Shown piece by piece: positions 42,782-51,765 of a stretch of 64,000 nucleotides of DNA. Below the pieces are notes generated by a model. That model was not told the DNA's origin and searched no databases. It saw only the letters and a program-made list of their open reading frames with translations. The translations under genes were made by a program, and so were the position numbers. Position 1 is the stretch's first letter; the number at the start of each line of letters is the position of its first letter. Where the stretch lies: the NCBI GenBank assembly GCA_039934635.1, contig JBDTLT010000006.1, positions 1-64,000 of the forward strand, written 5' to 3'. The stretch is from DATLFA01 sp039934635 (lineage in GTDB: Bacteria > Actinomycetota > Acidimicrobiia > Acidimicrobiales > WLNW01).

Positions 42782-43953
42782 GGCGTGTAGAGGGTGGAGA
42801 TGGGGAGCGGCTCTCGGTTGAACGTCGCATACTTCGGCCGGGCCGTCGCGCGGTAGCGATCGGTCGAGATGACGGGGTCTCGGTCGAACTCGGGGATCAC
42901 GCTCTTACCGAAAACCTCGATCATCTCGAGCGCCTCTTCGAAAGAGCCATCGCCGGGGACGCCGAACGCGAGTTGGTCGACGCCGGCATCGACATAGGGG
43001 GCCAACTGTTCGCAGATCTCCTCCGGAGAACCGCACAGCATGTAGCCGCCATTGATGAAGTCGTCCAGTGTGTCGAGCGTGGCGCCGACGGGTCTTGCGG
43101 GCCACCGAGTCATGCCGGGCCGTGTGGGCATCGTGTCGTGGTAAAGAGCGACCATCGACACCAGATAGCCGTTGCCCGGTCGCGTTGCCCGCTCTCTCGC
43201 AACATCGCGGTCGTACGCGATCTGCACACCCGAGGTGATCATCGCGTTGTCGTTGACGAACTGACCGACCGGGTTCTTGCAGTTGCTGATGCCCTCTTTG
43301 TAGTCGGCGATCCATGGCCGGATGTCATGCACCGAACCGAAGGTGAAGCCCAGCGCGCCCTGCCCGAGGAGGCCGGCCTTCTTCCACGTCGGAGGGCTGC
43401 CGACCGCCAGCCAAAATGGCGGATGACCAGGACCGTAGGGCTTGGGCAACACGTTGTGGGGCACGTCCATCCTGAAGTGTTGGCCTTGGAACGTGTAGTC
43501 CTTCTGCTCCCACATCCGGTCGATCTCCCACACGACCTCGTCGTACTCCGCGCGAGTCGAGTCCTTGTCGTGAATGTTGAACGTGCCGACCTCATGGCTG
43601 CCGGCACCGCGTCCGGTACCGAACTCGAAGCGCCGGTTCGTGAGGTGATCGAGCGTCGCCACTTTCTCCGCGGTCTTCACCGGGTTGTTGACACGCGGTG
43701 AAAGGTTGAAGATGCCCGAGCCGATGTGAATGCGCTCGGTACATGCCGCGAGATAACCCGCGTGAGTTTCGTTGGACGACATGTGGCTGTACTCGGTGAG
43801 CGCGTGGTGTTCGCTCAACCACGCGAACTTCCAATTGTGCTTGTCCGCGGCCTTGACGAGTTCCATCTCCTGGAGCAGGGCAGCGTGCTCTGCCTCTGTG
43901 TCGTGGGCCTTGCCCCCCGGAAGATGACCTTGAACGAAGATGCCGAACTCCAT
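42778..43953 (-). CDS. LLM-class (luciferase-like) flavin-dependent oxidoreductase
   Basis: A 391-residue TIM-barrel protein of the bacterial-luciferase-like family, using FMN or F420. It starts MEFGIFVQGHLPGG and shows KFAWLSEHHALTEYSHM, the substrate-side RIHIGSGIFNLSPRVNNPVK, and FEFGTGRGAGSHEVG that binds the flavin phosphate. GGAGGACCA precedes ATG 43953. It is the first gene of a pair with the amidohydrolase downstream and is divergent from the small cysteine protein and a further amidohydrolase. Confidence 0.92.
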   Translation of the reverse strand: MEFGIFVQGHLPGGKAHDTEAEHAALLQEMELVKAADKHNWKFAWLSEHHALTEYSHMSSNETHAGYLAACTERIHIGSGIFNLSPRVNNPVKTAEKVATLDHLTNRRFEFGTGRGAGSHEVGTFNIHDKDSTRAEYDEVVWEIDRMWEQKDYTFQGQHFRMDVPHNVLPKPYGPGHPPFWLAVGSPPTWKKAGLLGQGALGFTFGSVHDIRPWIADYKEGISNCKNPVGQFVNDNAMITSGVQIAYDRDVARERATRPGNGYLVSMVALYHDTMPTRPGMTRWPARPVGATLDTLDDFINGGYMLCGSPEEICEQLAPYVDAGVDQLAFGVPGDGSFEEALEMIEVFGKSVIPEFDRDPVISTDRYRATARPKYATFNREPLPISTLYTP

Positions 43954-44020
43954 TGGTCCTCCGATGCCTCCACCGATAATTGGAGTCAACCGATTCGGTG
44001 CCACAAGAGGCAGAGTCTTT

Positions 44021-44049
44021 GGTCCCTAGTGCGGACGCGAATCGGGACC
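44021..44049. promoter_or_regulatory. GGTCCC/GGGACC inverted repeat in divergent promoter
   Basis: GGTCCC (44021-44026) and GGGACC (44044-44049) face each other across 17 bases between the LLM gene (minus) and the small cysteine protein gene (plus). The position suits a regulator binding two half-sites, but the arms are only 6 bp. Confidence 0.3.
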
Positions 44050-44056
44050 TTGGTCC

Positions 44057-44311
44057 ATGGTCGACATCTACCCGCAGCGCGACGATCGGCCTATGGATGC
44101 AACACGGCTAGATACCGACACCAACTTCATCGAGTGCCCTCGCCAGGGCGCGATTCATGTGGAGTACTGCTTGGGCTGCCCGCGGCGGCTCGGCTTCGAG
44201 GAGCGCGACGGACGGACCGTCGTGATCTGCGAACCCGGCGACGAGACAGTGGGCACATTGTGGGAACCAGTGCGGACTCCGCCCGCCCCGTTTCGGATTC
44301 ACGAAGACTGA
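44057..44311 (+). CDS. small four-cysteine protein (zinc-ribbon-like)
   Basis: An 84-residue protein (72 if it starts at ATG 44093) that I do not recognise. Four cysteines are spaced as IEC-x10-YCLGC-x16-IC, which could bind one zinc or iron. It is hydrophilic with no membrane segment. It lies 7 bases before an amidohydrolase gene in the same direction, so it may be a partner or regulator of that enzyme. No clear ribosome site marks either start. Confidence 0.6.
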   Translation: MVDIYPQRDDRPMDATRLDTDTNFIECPRQGAIHVEYCLGCPRRLGFEERDGRTVVICEPGDETVGTLWEPVRTPPAPFRIHED

Positions 44312-44318
44312 GACGACG

Positions 44319-45542
44319 ATGGCGCCCGCAACCACCCCGCACTACACGATCATCTCGGCCGACACACATGCCGGTGCCAACCACGAGACCTACCGCGAGT
44401 ATCTCGCGCCAGAGTTTCACCACGACTTCGATGAGTGGCGGGGCCGGTACAAGAACCCGTGGAAGGACCTGCGCGACACCAACCTCCGCGTGCGCAATTG
44501 GGACGACCAACGCCGAGATGCCGACCAGCTCTCTGACGGCGTGGTCGCGGAAGTCGTCTTCCCCAATACGGTCCCGCCCTTCTATCCGGGCTTCGTGCTG
44601 TTTGCCGGGCCGCCCAAGCCCGAGGACTATGCGCACCGACGCGCGGGCATCCACGCCCACAATCGGTGGCTGGTCGATTTCTGCGCGCGCAAGCCCGCGC
44701 AACGGGCCGGCATCGGCCAGTTCTTCTTGAACGACATCGACGACGCCATCGATGACGTCAGGTGGATCAAAGACCACGGCCTGCGTGGAGGCGTGCTGTT
44801 GCCCAACGTCGCGCCCGACGTCAAGTGGGTCAAGCCGCTCTATCACCCTGACTACGACCGCCTCTGGGCGGTGCTCCAAGACCTCGACATCCCGATCAAC
44901 CTCCACTCGGGCACCGGTTCGCCGGACTACGGACGCTTCGCCTCGGTGCCGATGATCATGATCAGTGAGGTCGGTTTCTACGGGCAACGGCCCTTCGTCC
45001 ACATGCTGTTGTCGGGTGTGTTCGAGCGATTTCCGCGACTCAAGTTCGTGATGACCGAAGGGTCGGCGGCCGCCCTACCACCCTTGCTCAAACAACTCGA
45101 CGACATCATCAGCCACGTTCGCCAGGGTGAAATCGGTGAGTTGAAGTACACGGCGGAGAACGCGCTCCCCCGATCGGCCACGGAGTACTTCAACCAGAAC
45201 TGCTGGGTCGGCGCCAGCTTCCCCGCTCCCGCCGACGCGGCCGCCCGCAACTCGATGGGCGCAGATCGCTATATGTGGGGCAGCGACTATCCGCATGACG
45301 AGGGCACTCCGCCATTCAGCAAGCAGCACCTGCGTCAGGTCTTCCACGGCACAAGCGAGCCGGAGATGCGACGCATCCTCGCCGAGAACGCAGCCAAGCT
45401 CTACGGGTTCGATCTCGACAAGTTGGCTGCGTTGGCCGAGCAATACGGGCCTTCCGTCGCAGAAATCGCGTCACCGCTCGACGCACTGCCGGACAACCCC
45501 AATCGGGCGCTGCTGCGGGCCGTCGACAACGCAACGGTGTAG
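44319..45542 (+). CDS. COG2159 amidohydrolase-family protein
   Basis: A 407-residue amidohydrolase_2-family TIM-barrel protein. It shows IISADTHAGANHETYREYL at the N-terminus, PINLHSGTGSPDYGRFASVP on a barrel strand, FVMTEGSAAALPPLLKQLDD and the metal-binding MWGSDYPHDEGTPPFSKQ. It forms a separate subgroup from the four others between 5 and 43 kb (EYLAPEFHHDFDEW and the insertion PPKPEDYAHRRAGIHAHNRW). The small cysteine protein precedes it in the same unit. Confidence 0.9.
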   Translation: MAPATTPHYTIISADTHAGANHETYREYLAPEFHHDFDEWRGRYKNPWKDLRDTNLRVRNWDDQRRDADQLSDGVVAEVVFPNTVPPFYPGFVLFAGPPKPEDYAHRRAGIHAHNRWLVDFCARKPAQRAGIGQFFLNDIDDAIDDVRWIKDHGLRGGVLLPNVAPDVKWVKPLYHPDYDRLWAVLQDLDIPINLHSGTGSPDYGRFASVPMIMISEVGFYGQRPFVHMLLSGVFERFPRLKFVMTEGSAAALPPLLKQLDDIISHVRQGEIGELKYTAENALPRSATEYFNQNCWVGASFPAPADAAARNSMGADRYMWGSDYPHDEGTPPFSKQHLRQVFHGTSEPEMRRILAENAAKLYGFDLDKLAALAEQYGPSVAEIASPLDALPDNPNRALLRAVDNATV

Positions 45543-45623
45543 GTCAAGATCCACGCGATCCCGGCACGGGACGGCCCGCCACGGCGTACCATTGTCACCT
45601 ACCTGCAACCCCGGGGAGTGCCC

Positions 45624-46190
45624 ATGAACCCGCGCCGGACCCTGCTTACCTCCGCCACTTTGCTGTGTCTTTTTGCACTCGCGGCCTGCGGCGGCGGTGA
45701 CGACACCAAGACCACCGCCGCCGATGGGTCGAGCACCCCGACGTCGACTTCCGCCACCGCATCCGGTGGCGGTTCGGCAAGCGGCGTCACCACCACCACC
45801 ATCGAGTTCAAGGGTTCGGGCAGCGGCAACCTCTGCGACTACGCGAAGGACATCGAGTCGAGCAAGACGCTCGAAGACGCGTTCAGCAGCAAGTCCGACA
45901 CCAAGACGTTGAAGGATGGGTTCAGCAAGATGCAGGACGTCATGAATACCGCAGTCGGCAAGGCGCCGAGCGAGATCAAGGCCGACCTGCAGACCCTGCA
46001 AAAGGGGTTCAAGGCAATTGGCGACTTCTACGCCTCGTACGACTACGACGTCACGAAACTCACGGCTGCGATCCAAAAGGATCCGACCATTGCCAACAAG
46101 CTCGCGGTGCTCGACTCCGCCGACTACAGCGCCGCCAGCGATCGGGTCGATGCGTACTTCGAAAAGGTGTGCGGCATCAAGTCCAACTGA
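45624..46190 (+). CDS. secreted lipoprotein of unknown function
   Basis: A 188-residue protein with a clear lipoprotein signal (LLCLFALAACGGGDD), a low-complexity Thr/Ser/Gly linker up to about residue 65, and a helical domain with two cysteines (NLCDYAKDIESSK and FEKVCGIKSN) that could form a disulfide. GGGGAG fits ATG 45624 better than GTG 45618. I do not recognise the domain; a four-helix bundle seems likely. It converges on the large lipoprotein gene with 6 bases between. Confidence 0.8.
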   Translation: MNPRRTLLTSATLLCLFALAACGGGDDTKTTAADGSSTPTSTSATASGGGSASGVTTTTIEFKGSGSGNLCDYAKDIESSKTLEDAFSSKSDTKTLKDGFSKMQDVMNTAVGKAPSEIKADLQTLQKGFKAIGDFYASYDYDVTKLTAAIQKDPTIANKLAVLDSADYSAASDRVDAYFEKVCGIKSN

Positions 46191-46196
46191 CGGCCG

Positions 46197-49100
46197 CTAT
46201 GCGGTCGGGATGCGGTACGAGCCGGTGGCGGCGTCGAATGCGTTGATCACGATTCGGTAGGTCCCCGCCTTGGGCAACGTGACCTTACCGAAGCGACACG
46301 CAGTGCCGGCGCTCACCGTCTCGGCGTCGCCGAAGTACAGGACAACATCGAACTCGGCCGCGCATCCGTCACCGCCGATCGTGATCGAACCGGGGGCCTT
46401 CATCTCGAGCAGGAACACGTCGTGTTCGGCGCGATTTGCCAGCGTGCCGACGAGCGTGTCCCCCGGCTTGATCGTCGTGACGCGATCGGGTCGCACCGCG
46501 ACGATCGACACGCGGTAGGTCCCTGCGAAATCGTGGAATGGGTTCAGCGACAGGCGGTACGTGCCGTCGGCCGGGAACACGAGGCGCGCGCCACATTGTG
46601 GGGCAATGCCCCCGACCTGTTTGCCGTCGGGGTCGAGGATCGTCATGAATTTCGGCTTCGCACAGTCGGACGGATCCAGGTAGACGACGTCGCCCTTGAA
46701 TCCCTCGAACGACGCGAACGCGTCTGCGGTCGCGTCGGTGACGCGACCTTCGAGCACCACAGATTTCGTACGTCCCGTGGACGGCGTCGTGGTCACCGTG
46801 CCCGTTCCCGACAACTTCGCCACCTCGGCGACGATGTCGAGCCGGCGCTGCTGGGGTGTGTACGAACGGAGAAAGCGAGGATTGCCCGTGACGGCGAGAT
46901 CGAACGCACAGTTGCGGAGGAGGTTCGCATCGGTGACCCCGCCGGCCGTGCACGATGCCTCGCCCGTGGCGAGTGATGCCGCGTCCGCGGCGGGCTTGTC
47001 TCGATCGGGGAATGCGGGGTTGCTGAAGGTCGCGGTGGTCTCGCCGGTCGCGTAGTCGAAGAGCGACTCGGCCTGCGTGACTCGCCAGCTGTTGGCGAAC
47101 TGGGTGTAGAGCTCGTCATAGCTTGGTTTGTCTCTCAACACCGTCGACGTGCTCCGCAGGACGGGATCGTTGTCCTTGTTACCATCACCATCACCGAGCA
47201 GTCCGCTGAGCTTGCCCTGCCGCGCCGGCGCCGGCAGGACCCACACGTTCAACCCTTGGCGCACGAGTGGTGTCACACCCACGCGGCTGCCGTCAGCGAA
47301 CTCGATGACGTAGCCCGTTCCGTATTCGTTGAAGACGGCTCGTACACTGCCGGCAGCAAGCCCGACGAAGTCTTGTGCAGCGACGGTGCCATTGACGCGC
47401 AGCACCGGCACCGGTGACGCGGATGCCGGATCGACCGAGACGGTGACTCGATCGGCACCGACCTTTGTCGCCATCGACGTGCCGACGCTGATGGTGCGCA
47501 GCGCACCGAGAGTGCCCATCCGCATCTGGACGCTGAAGTCATCGACCGTCGACCGCGACAAGACGAATTCGCCGACCGCTTGTACGTCGTACCAACGACC
47601 GTCGAACGTCACGATGTGAGGGTCCGACGTGGCCTTGCCGCTCGGCGGTTCGCCGCCGCCGCCGCCGCCCCCTCCGAGCCCGTTCGGGATCTTGCCCATC
47701 GGCTCCTTCGGCTTCTTCGGATCACAGAAGTCGTCGATCTTTTCGCCGTGGGCCCAACCGAACGCGCCACTGACGCCGCCCGTGATGCCGATATCGATCG
47801 TCGCGAGTGCAGGAATGGTGGGCGGTATCTTGCCTTCGCTGTCGGGCGGGCATTTGCAGTCGCCGCGCACGCATAACGTGATCGGCTCGCCCGGAGTGAG
47901 GACCTTGTTGGCCTGTTCGGTGCGATCGATCAGTGCCAGATGACCTTGCCCACTGAGGATCGTCACCACGTCGGCAGTCGAGTCGAGCTTGACGAGGCTG
48001 AGTTCCCACGCAGTGGCCGCCGTGAGCGCGATGGTCTCCCCCGCTCCTACGTTCAAGGCTTCGGGTGTCGCTTTGCTCGAAGGGAAGTTGACGGTGCCCG
48101 GGCCTTTGATCGTCCACAAGTCCTTGGCTTCGTGTGCACGGAAGTAGCTCGGCGCCCAGGTATCGAGCACCTTGTCTTCTTTGCCGGCCACGATCGTGTT
48201 GTAGGCGCTCTCGTTCTTGCCGAATCCGCCGGCAACGAATGCCGGAATCAAGCGGCTGCCGACCGTTGCGTCGCCGGCGATATCGGCAACGTGGCCGAAG
48301 AAGCCGGCAGCGTCATACTTGCGCTCGAAGAGGTGGCCCTTGGGATTGGCCATGTATTCGTTCCAGTGCGTGCGCAGGGCTTCGAACGCGGCCCCCGGAA
48401 CGATCACCATCTGCGCCCACGTGGCTTCGCCGTCCTGCAACCAACCGGCGGTGAAGTGCACCTGATTTGCACTCGACGCGGCAACCTGCTGATAGCAGTG
48501 GAAGACCTCGTGCACCACGACCGACAGGTACACGTTGATCGGATTGCCCGCGAACTTGCGCACGTCGATACGGCTGCCGCATCCGTCGAGCGTCTGACCG
48601 TTTTGCGTGAACTGCACCTTTTCGTCGTTGCGCCAAGCGGTCGTCAGCGCCCAGTCGGTCCCGCTCAGGTCCTCGAACGCGAGCTGGAAGCCGCCGATCT
48701 TCGATCGCCCGGTCAGCGCGCTGATCGCATCGTTCGCATAGTGATAGAGCTCGAGGAAGGAGTCGCGGTAGGCCTGCTCGGTGTTGTCGGGAATGAACAG
48801 TGCGGGCACCACGCCACTGATCTCGGCTGACGGTTGGTACGCGATCGGTCGCACGATCGACGGTGTGAACGGCGCCGGCAACGCCGGTTTGTCGACCGGT
48901 GGCAGATTGGCGGGGAACACCGAACGGCCAAAGTCCGTCAACTGATCGAGACGCGCCCGTTGTTCGACAGTGAGTTGATCGCGAACCGCCATCAACTGGG
49001 TCAACGCAAAGCTGCCCGAATACGTGGGGTTCACTTGGCCTTGCGGGGCAGCAACACCGGGAAGCGCGGTCACCTCGAGCACGAAGAGTTGGCGCGCCCG

Positions 49101-49325
49101 ATCGACCGTGAGACCCGATGTGGCGATCTCGCGTCGCAGACGGTCGTTGACCGCCTCGTTGGCCGGTGGCGTCGGCGTGGGAGTCACCGCCTGGGTCGTG
49201 GCGGGCGCAGCTGACGGCGCCGGCCCACCGGTGGTCGGCACGGCATCCTTGGCTCCGCCGCTGCATCCGGCGGCGAGCGCCACCGCGACGATCACTGCGA
49301 GCGACCGCCGCACCAGCTTGATCAC
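46197..49325 (-). CDS. large surface lipoprotein: HExxH peptidase-like region, vWD domain, C-terminal beta-rich domains
   Basis: A 1042-residue lipoprotein. The start GTG 49325 gives a compact signal (IKLVRRSLAVIVAVALAAGC). A Pro/Thr-rich linker follows. Residues 272-276 read HEVFH and E300 lies in WLQDGEATW, the HExxH...E pattern of gluzincin-like zinc peptidases. A glycine run at about 551-558 leads to a von Willebrand type D domain (from SDPHIVTFDGRWYDVQAVGE at about 567; LSGLLGDGDGNKDND near its end). The last 220 residues form two or three beta-rich repeats ending in GTYRLSLN, GTYRVSIV and GTYRIVIN, like pre-peptidase C-terminal domains. Function unknown; an outside-facing adhesin or peptidase is likely. 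Confidence 0.85.
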   Translation of the reverse strand: MIKLVRRSLAVIVAVALAAGCSGGAKDAVPTTGGPAPSAAPATTQAVTPTPTPPANEAVNDRLRREIATSGLTVDRARQLFVLEVTALPGVAAPQGQVNPTYSGSFALTQLMAVRDQLTVEQRARLDQLTDFGRSVFPANLPPVDKPALPAPFTPSIVRPIAYQPSAEISGVVPALFIPDNTEQAYRDSFLELYHYANDAISALTGRSKIGGFQLAFEDLSGTDWALTTAWRNDEKVQFTQNGQTLDGCGSRIDVRKFAGNPINVYLSVVVHEVFHCYQQVAASSANQVHFTAGWLQDGEATWAQMVIVPGAAFEALRTHWNEYMANPKGHLFERKYDAAGFFGHVADIAGDATVGSRLIPAFVAGGFGKNESAYNTIVAGKEDKVLDTWAPSYFRAHEAKDLWTIKGPGTVNFPSSKATPEALNVGAGETIALTAATAWELSLVKLDSTADVVTILSGQGHLALIDRTEQANKVLTPGEPITLCVRGDCKCPPDSEGKIPPTIPALATIDIGITGGVSGAFGWAHGEKIDDFCDPKKPKEPMGKIPNGLGGGGGGGGEPPSGKATSDPHIVTFDGRWYDVQAVGEFVLSRSTVDDFSVQMRMGTLGALRTISVGTSMATKVGADRVTVSVDPASASPVPVLRVNGTVAAQDFVGLAAGSVRAVFNEYGTGYVIEFADGSRVGVTPLVRQGLNVWVLPAPARQGKLSGLLGDGDGNKDNDPVLRSTSTVLRDKPSYDELYTQFANSWRVTQAESLFDYATGETTATFSNPAFPDRDKPAADAASLATGEASCTAGGVTDANLLRNCAFDLAVTGNPRFLRSYTPQQRRLDIVAEVAKLSGTGTVTTTPSTGRTKSVVLEGRVTDATADAFASFEGFKGDVVYLDPSDCAKPKFMTILDPDGKQVGGIAPQCGARLVFPADGTYRLSLNPFHDFAGTYRVSIVAVRPDRVTTIKPGDTLVGTLANRAEHDVFLLEMKAPGSITIGGDGCAAEFDVVLYFGDAETVSAGTACRFGKVTLPKAGTYRIVINAFDAATGSYRIPTA

Positions 49326-49356
49326 CGAGGTGAACTCGAAGCGCACCGCGCCCACG

Positions 49357-49965
49357 CTAATGGTCGGGATCGCCGCAAGCGTCCGCGGCAATGCCTTCGA
49401 CCACGTAACGCACGTGCGTTTCGAAGAGTTCTTCGACGTCTTCCTGCGTGACACCCGCCGGGTCGGCGCCCGCAAGACGCCTCGGCGCGAGTTGTGAATC
49501 GGCCAGAGTCGGCCCACCTTCCATCGCCACGAACCCGACAGTGGCCCACATCAGCAATCGGCAGGCGCGCACGGCGGCGTCGGAGGCGAAACCCGCACTG
49601 CGCATGGCGCTGATGAGTGGACGCGACGCCTCGACATACGCCCAGCGGCGCGCGCCGAGGATCAGGCGGGCGTCGGGCGCTTGGCGCAGCCTGGACCGCA
49701 GCGCATGGGCCCACCGCGTCGCATAGGACGACCAGAGTTCGTCAGCGGCCGCCGCGGGCGCTAGATCACGGAGCAACCGGTCGGCGACTGCGTCCAACAA
49801 CGCATCCTTGTTGCCCACGCGGCTGTAGAGGGGCACCGGCGACACGCCAAGGCGGCCGGCGACACTGCGCATGCTCACCGCGTCGAGACCGCTCTCGCGC
49901 AAGATCTCGATTGCTGCATCGAGGATCTCTTCCGCGCCGAGCTGGAAGTCGGGCAACTTGGCCAT
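49357..49965 (-). CDS. TetR-family transcriptional regulator
   Basis: A 202-residue TetR-type regulator with the helix-turn-helix VSMRSVAGRLGVSPVPLYSR (about residues 30-49) followed by VGNKDALLDAVADRLL. The C-terminal domain (LWSSYATRWAHALRSRLRQA) is of the TetR_C_33-like kind. It is the last gene of the unit acyl-CoA dehydrogenase, kinase, SDR, tetR, with 3 bases after the SDR stop, and probably senses an acyl-CoA of that pathway. Confidence 0.9.
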   Translation of the reverse strand: MAKLPDFQLGAEEILDAAIEILRESGLDAVSMRSVAGRLGVSPVPLYSRVGNKDALLDAVADRLLRDLAPAAAADELWSSYATRWAHALRSRLRQAPDARLILGARRWAYVEASRPLISAMRSAGFASDAAVRACRLLMWATVGFVAMEGGPTLADSQLAPRRLAGADPAGVTQEDVEELFETHVRYVVEGIAADACGDPDH

Positions 49966-49968
49966 CGA

Positions 49969-50724
49969 TCAGCTGCCACCGCCATCGAGGACGACCATCT
50001 TGCCATTCATGTACGACGACGCGTCGCTGGCGAGATACAGCGCAGTGCCAACGATCTCATCGGCATCGGCGATGCGACCGACACTCACGCGCGACGCCGC
50101 CATCTGCCACGCCTCTTCGGTCGGCATCGACCGGCGCAAGCTGTCGGTGTCGAACGTGCCGCAGATGATGCCGTTGACCCGAATGCCTCTCGGCGCGAAC
50201 TCCAGCGCGGAGGCGGTCGTGAGCACGTTGAGCCCCGCCTTTGCCACCGCGTACACGACCGTGAATGGCGCTGGATTCGTCGACGCCTTGGAACTGATAT
50301 TGATGATCGTGCCGCCCGGCGGCATGTGCTCGGCGGCCAACGCACTCAAGCGAAGTGGACCCTTGAGGTTGACGTCGATCGTCTTGTCGAACAACTCGTG
50401 GGTGACGCCGAGCAGTGAGGGCGGCACAGGCGCAATACCGGCGTTGTTGACGAGCACGTCGATACGACCGAACTCTGCGACGGTCGCTGCGACGAGTGCC
50501 TCGCACTGCTCCCAGTCCCCCACGTGGCACGAGACCGCAAGCGCGCGCCGGCCGATGGCCCGGATCTCCGCGGCAACCTGCTCACACGGCTCGAGCTTGC
50601 GGCTCGCGACAACGACATCGGCGCCCGCCTCGGCAAACCCGATGGCCATGGCCCGGCCGAGACCTTTGCTGCCGCCGGTGACGACCACGACCTTGTCGTC
50701 GGCGCGCAGCGTGGGAATTGTCAT
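49969..50724 (-). CDS. short-chain dehydrogenase/reductase
   Basis: A 251-residue classical SDR. TGGSKGLGRA, ASRKL after the second strand (NADP-leaning), NNAGIAP, ISSKAST and YAVAKAG with the catalytic Tyr and Lys are visible, and KMVVLDGGGS ends the chain. ATG 50724 overlaps the stop of the kinase gene (ATGA). In context it probably oxidises or reduces a hydroxyacyl-CoA handled by the kinase and dehydrogenase upstream. Confidence 0.92.
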   Translation of the reverse strand: MTIPTLRADDKVVVVTGGSKGLGRAMAIGFAEAGADVVVASRKLEPCEQVAAEIRAIGRRALAVSCHVGDWEQCEALVAATVAEFGRIDVLVNNAGIAPVPPSLLGVTHELFDKTIDVNLKGPLRLSALAAEHMPPGGTIINISSKASTNPAPFTVVYAVAKAGLNVLTTASALEFAPRGIRVNGIICGTFDTDSLRRSMPTEEAWQMAASRVSVGRIADADEIVGTALYLASDASSYMNGKMVVLDGGGS

Positions 50725-51752
50725 GAATCCAACCTTTTCGTCGGGCTGTCGACGAGCGACGATGCGCTGGACAGCAGCAGGTCGGCCTGACGGCCGAAAA
50801 ACTCGTGGACCGGCTTGTCGGACTGCCCTCGTAGGAACTTGGCGTAGCTGCCTTCGAGCACGATGGCGAGTTTCCAGCGGGCGAACACGTCGTACCAATA
50901 GAGATCGCTGATGTCGCGACCGGCCCGCTGCGAATAGCGCTCGATCAGCGCGTTCTCGCTCGGCAGTTCCGCGCGGGCGAAAGCGGGTTCGCTCCTCACG
51001 CCCAACGGCATGGTTCCCGAGGGATGGAAGATCAGTGCCCACGCGAGGTCGATGAGTGGGTCGCCGATGGCGGCCATCTCCCAGTCGACGATGGCGAGCA
51101 GACGCGGTGGGGCATCCTTGGCGAACAACACGTTGTCGAGCTTGTAGTCGCCATGGAACAACGTCAGCGGCTTGTCGGCGGGCCGGTTCGCGTCGAGCCA
51201 CGCTGACACCTTTCCGGCGACGGGCAACTCGCGCCCGCCGTACGAACCGAGCTGCGTTTGCCACCGTTGCACCTGGCGTTCGAGGTAGCGCTCGGGGCGG
51301 GCCATCTCGCCGAGCCCGCATGCCTGCCAATCGATCGCGTGCACGTCGACGATGGCGTCGATGAGTTGTTCGAGCGCGGCGCCCTGTGTGTCTGGCGCGT
51401 TCGCCCATGCCGCCGGCACCGAAGCGCGAATCGGAACGCCGTCGATGTGCTCCATCAAGTAGAACGCCGCGCCGAACACGTGCGGATCAGCACACGCGAG
51501 CACGGGCCGTGCGATCAGCACGTGCTGATCTTTGATGGCATCGAGAATACGAAACTCGCGCAGCACGTCGTGCGCGGTCGACGAGCTGGCGTAGCGGGGT
51601 GCCCTACGCAGCACCCAGTGCGCGGAACCGCGGCGCACGGAGAAGACTTCACAGGAGCCACCCCCGGCCATCGCATCGACCACCGTTGGTTGCCGGTTGC
51701 CCAACTGTTCGTCCAGGAACGCGGCGAGCGAAGCGGTGTCGTCGTCACTCAT
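50721..51752 (-). CDS. APH-family kinase next to an acyl-CoA dehydrogenase (ACAD10/11 kinase-like)
   Basis: A 343-residue kinase-fold protein. The catalytic loop LFHGDYKLDNVLF and metal loop VDWEMAAIGDP are intact, and GGGSCEVFSVRRG replaces the N-terminal phosphate loop. It lies 13 bases after an acyl-CoA dehydrogenase gene. In animals the same two domains are fused as ACAD10/ACAD11, where the kinase phosphorylates a 4-hydroxyacyl-CoA and the dehydrogenase domain completes phosphate removal. The same role is inferred here. ATG 51752 is chosen; upstream extensions overlap the dehydrogenase gene. Confidence 0.88.
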   Translation of the reverse strand: MSDDDTASLAAFLDEQLGNRQPTVVDAMAGGGSCEVFSVRRGSAHWVLRRAPRYASSSTAHDVLREFRILDAIKDQHVLIARPVLACADPHVFGAAFYLMEHIDGVPIRASVPAAWANAPDTQGAALEQLIDAIVDVHAIDWQACGLGEMARPERYLERQVQRWQTQLGSYGGRELPVAGKVSAWLDANRPADKPLTLFHGDYKLDNVLFAKDAPPRLLAIVDWEMAAIGDPLIDLAWALIFHPSGTMPLGVRSEPAFARAELPSENALIERYSQRAGRDISDLYWYDVFARWKLAIVLEGSYAKFLRGQSDKPVHEFFGRQADLLLSSASSLVDSPTKRLDS

Positions 51753-51765
51753 CTCGCGGACTCTC

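Noticed and set aside
47643..47676. GCC/GCCG repeat run that could be read as a simple-sequence repeat
   Set aside because: It encodes the glycine linker before the vWD domain of the large lipoprotein, so it is explained by coding.
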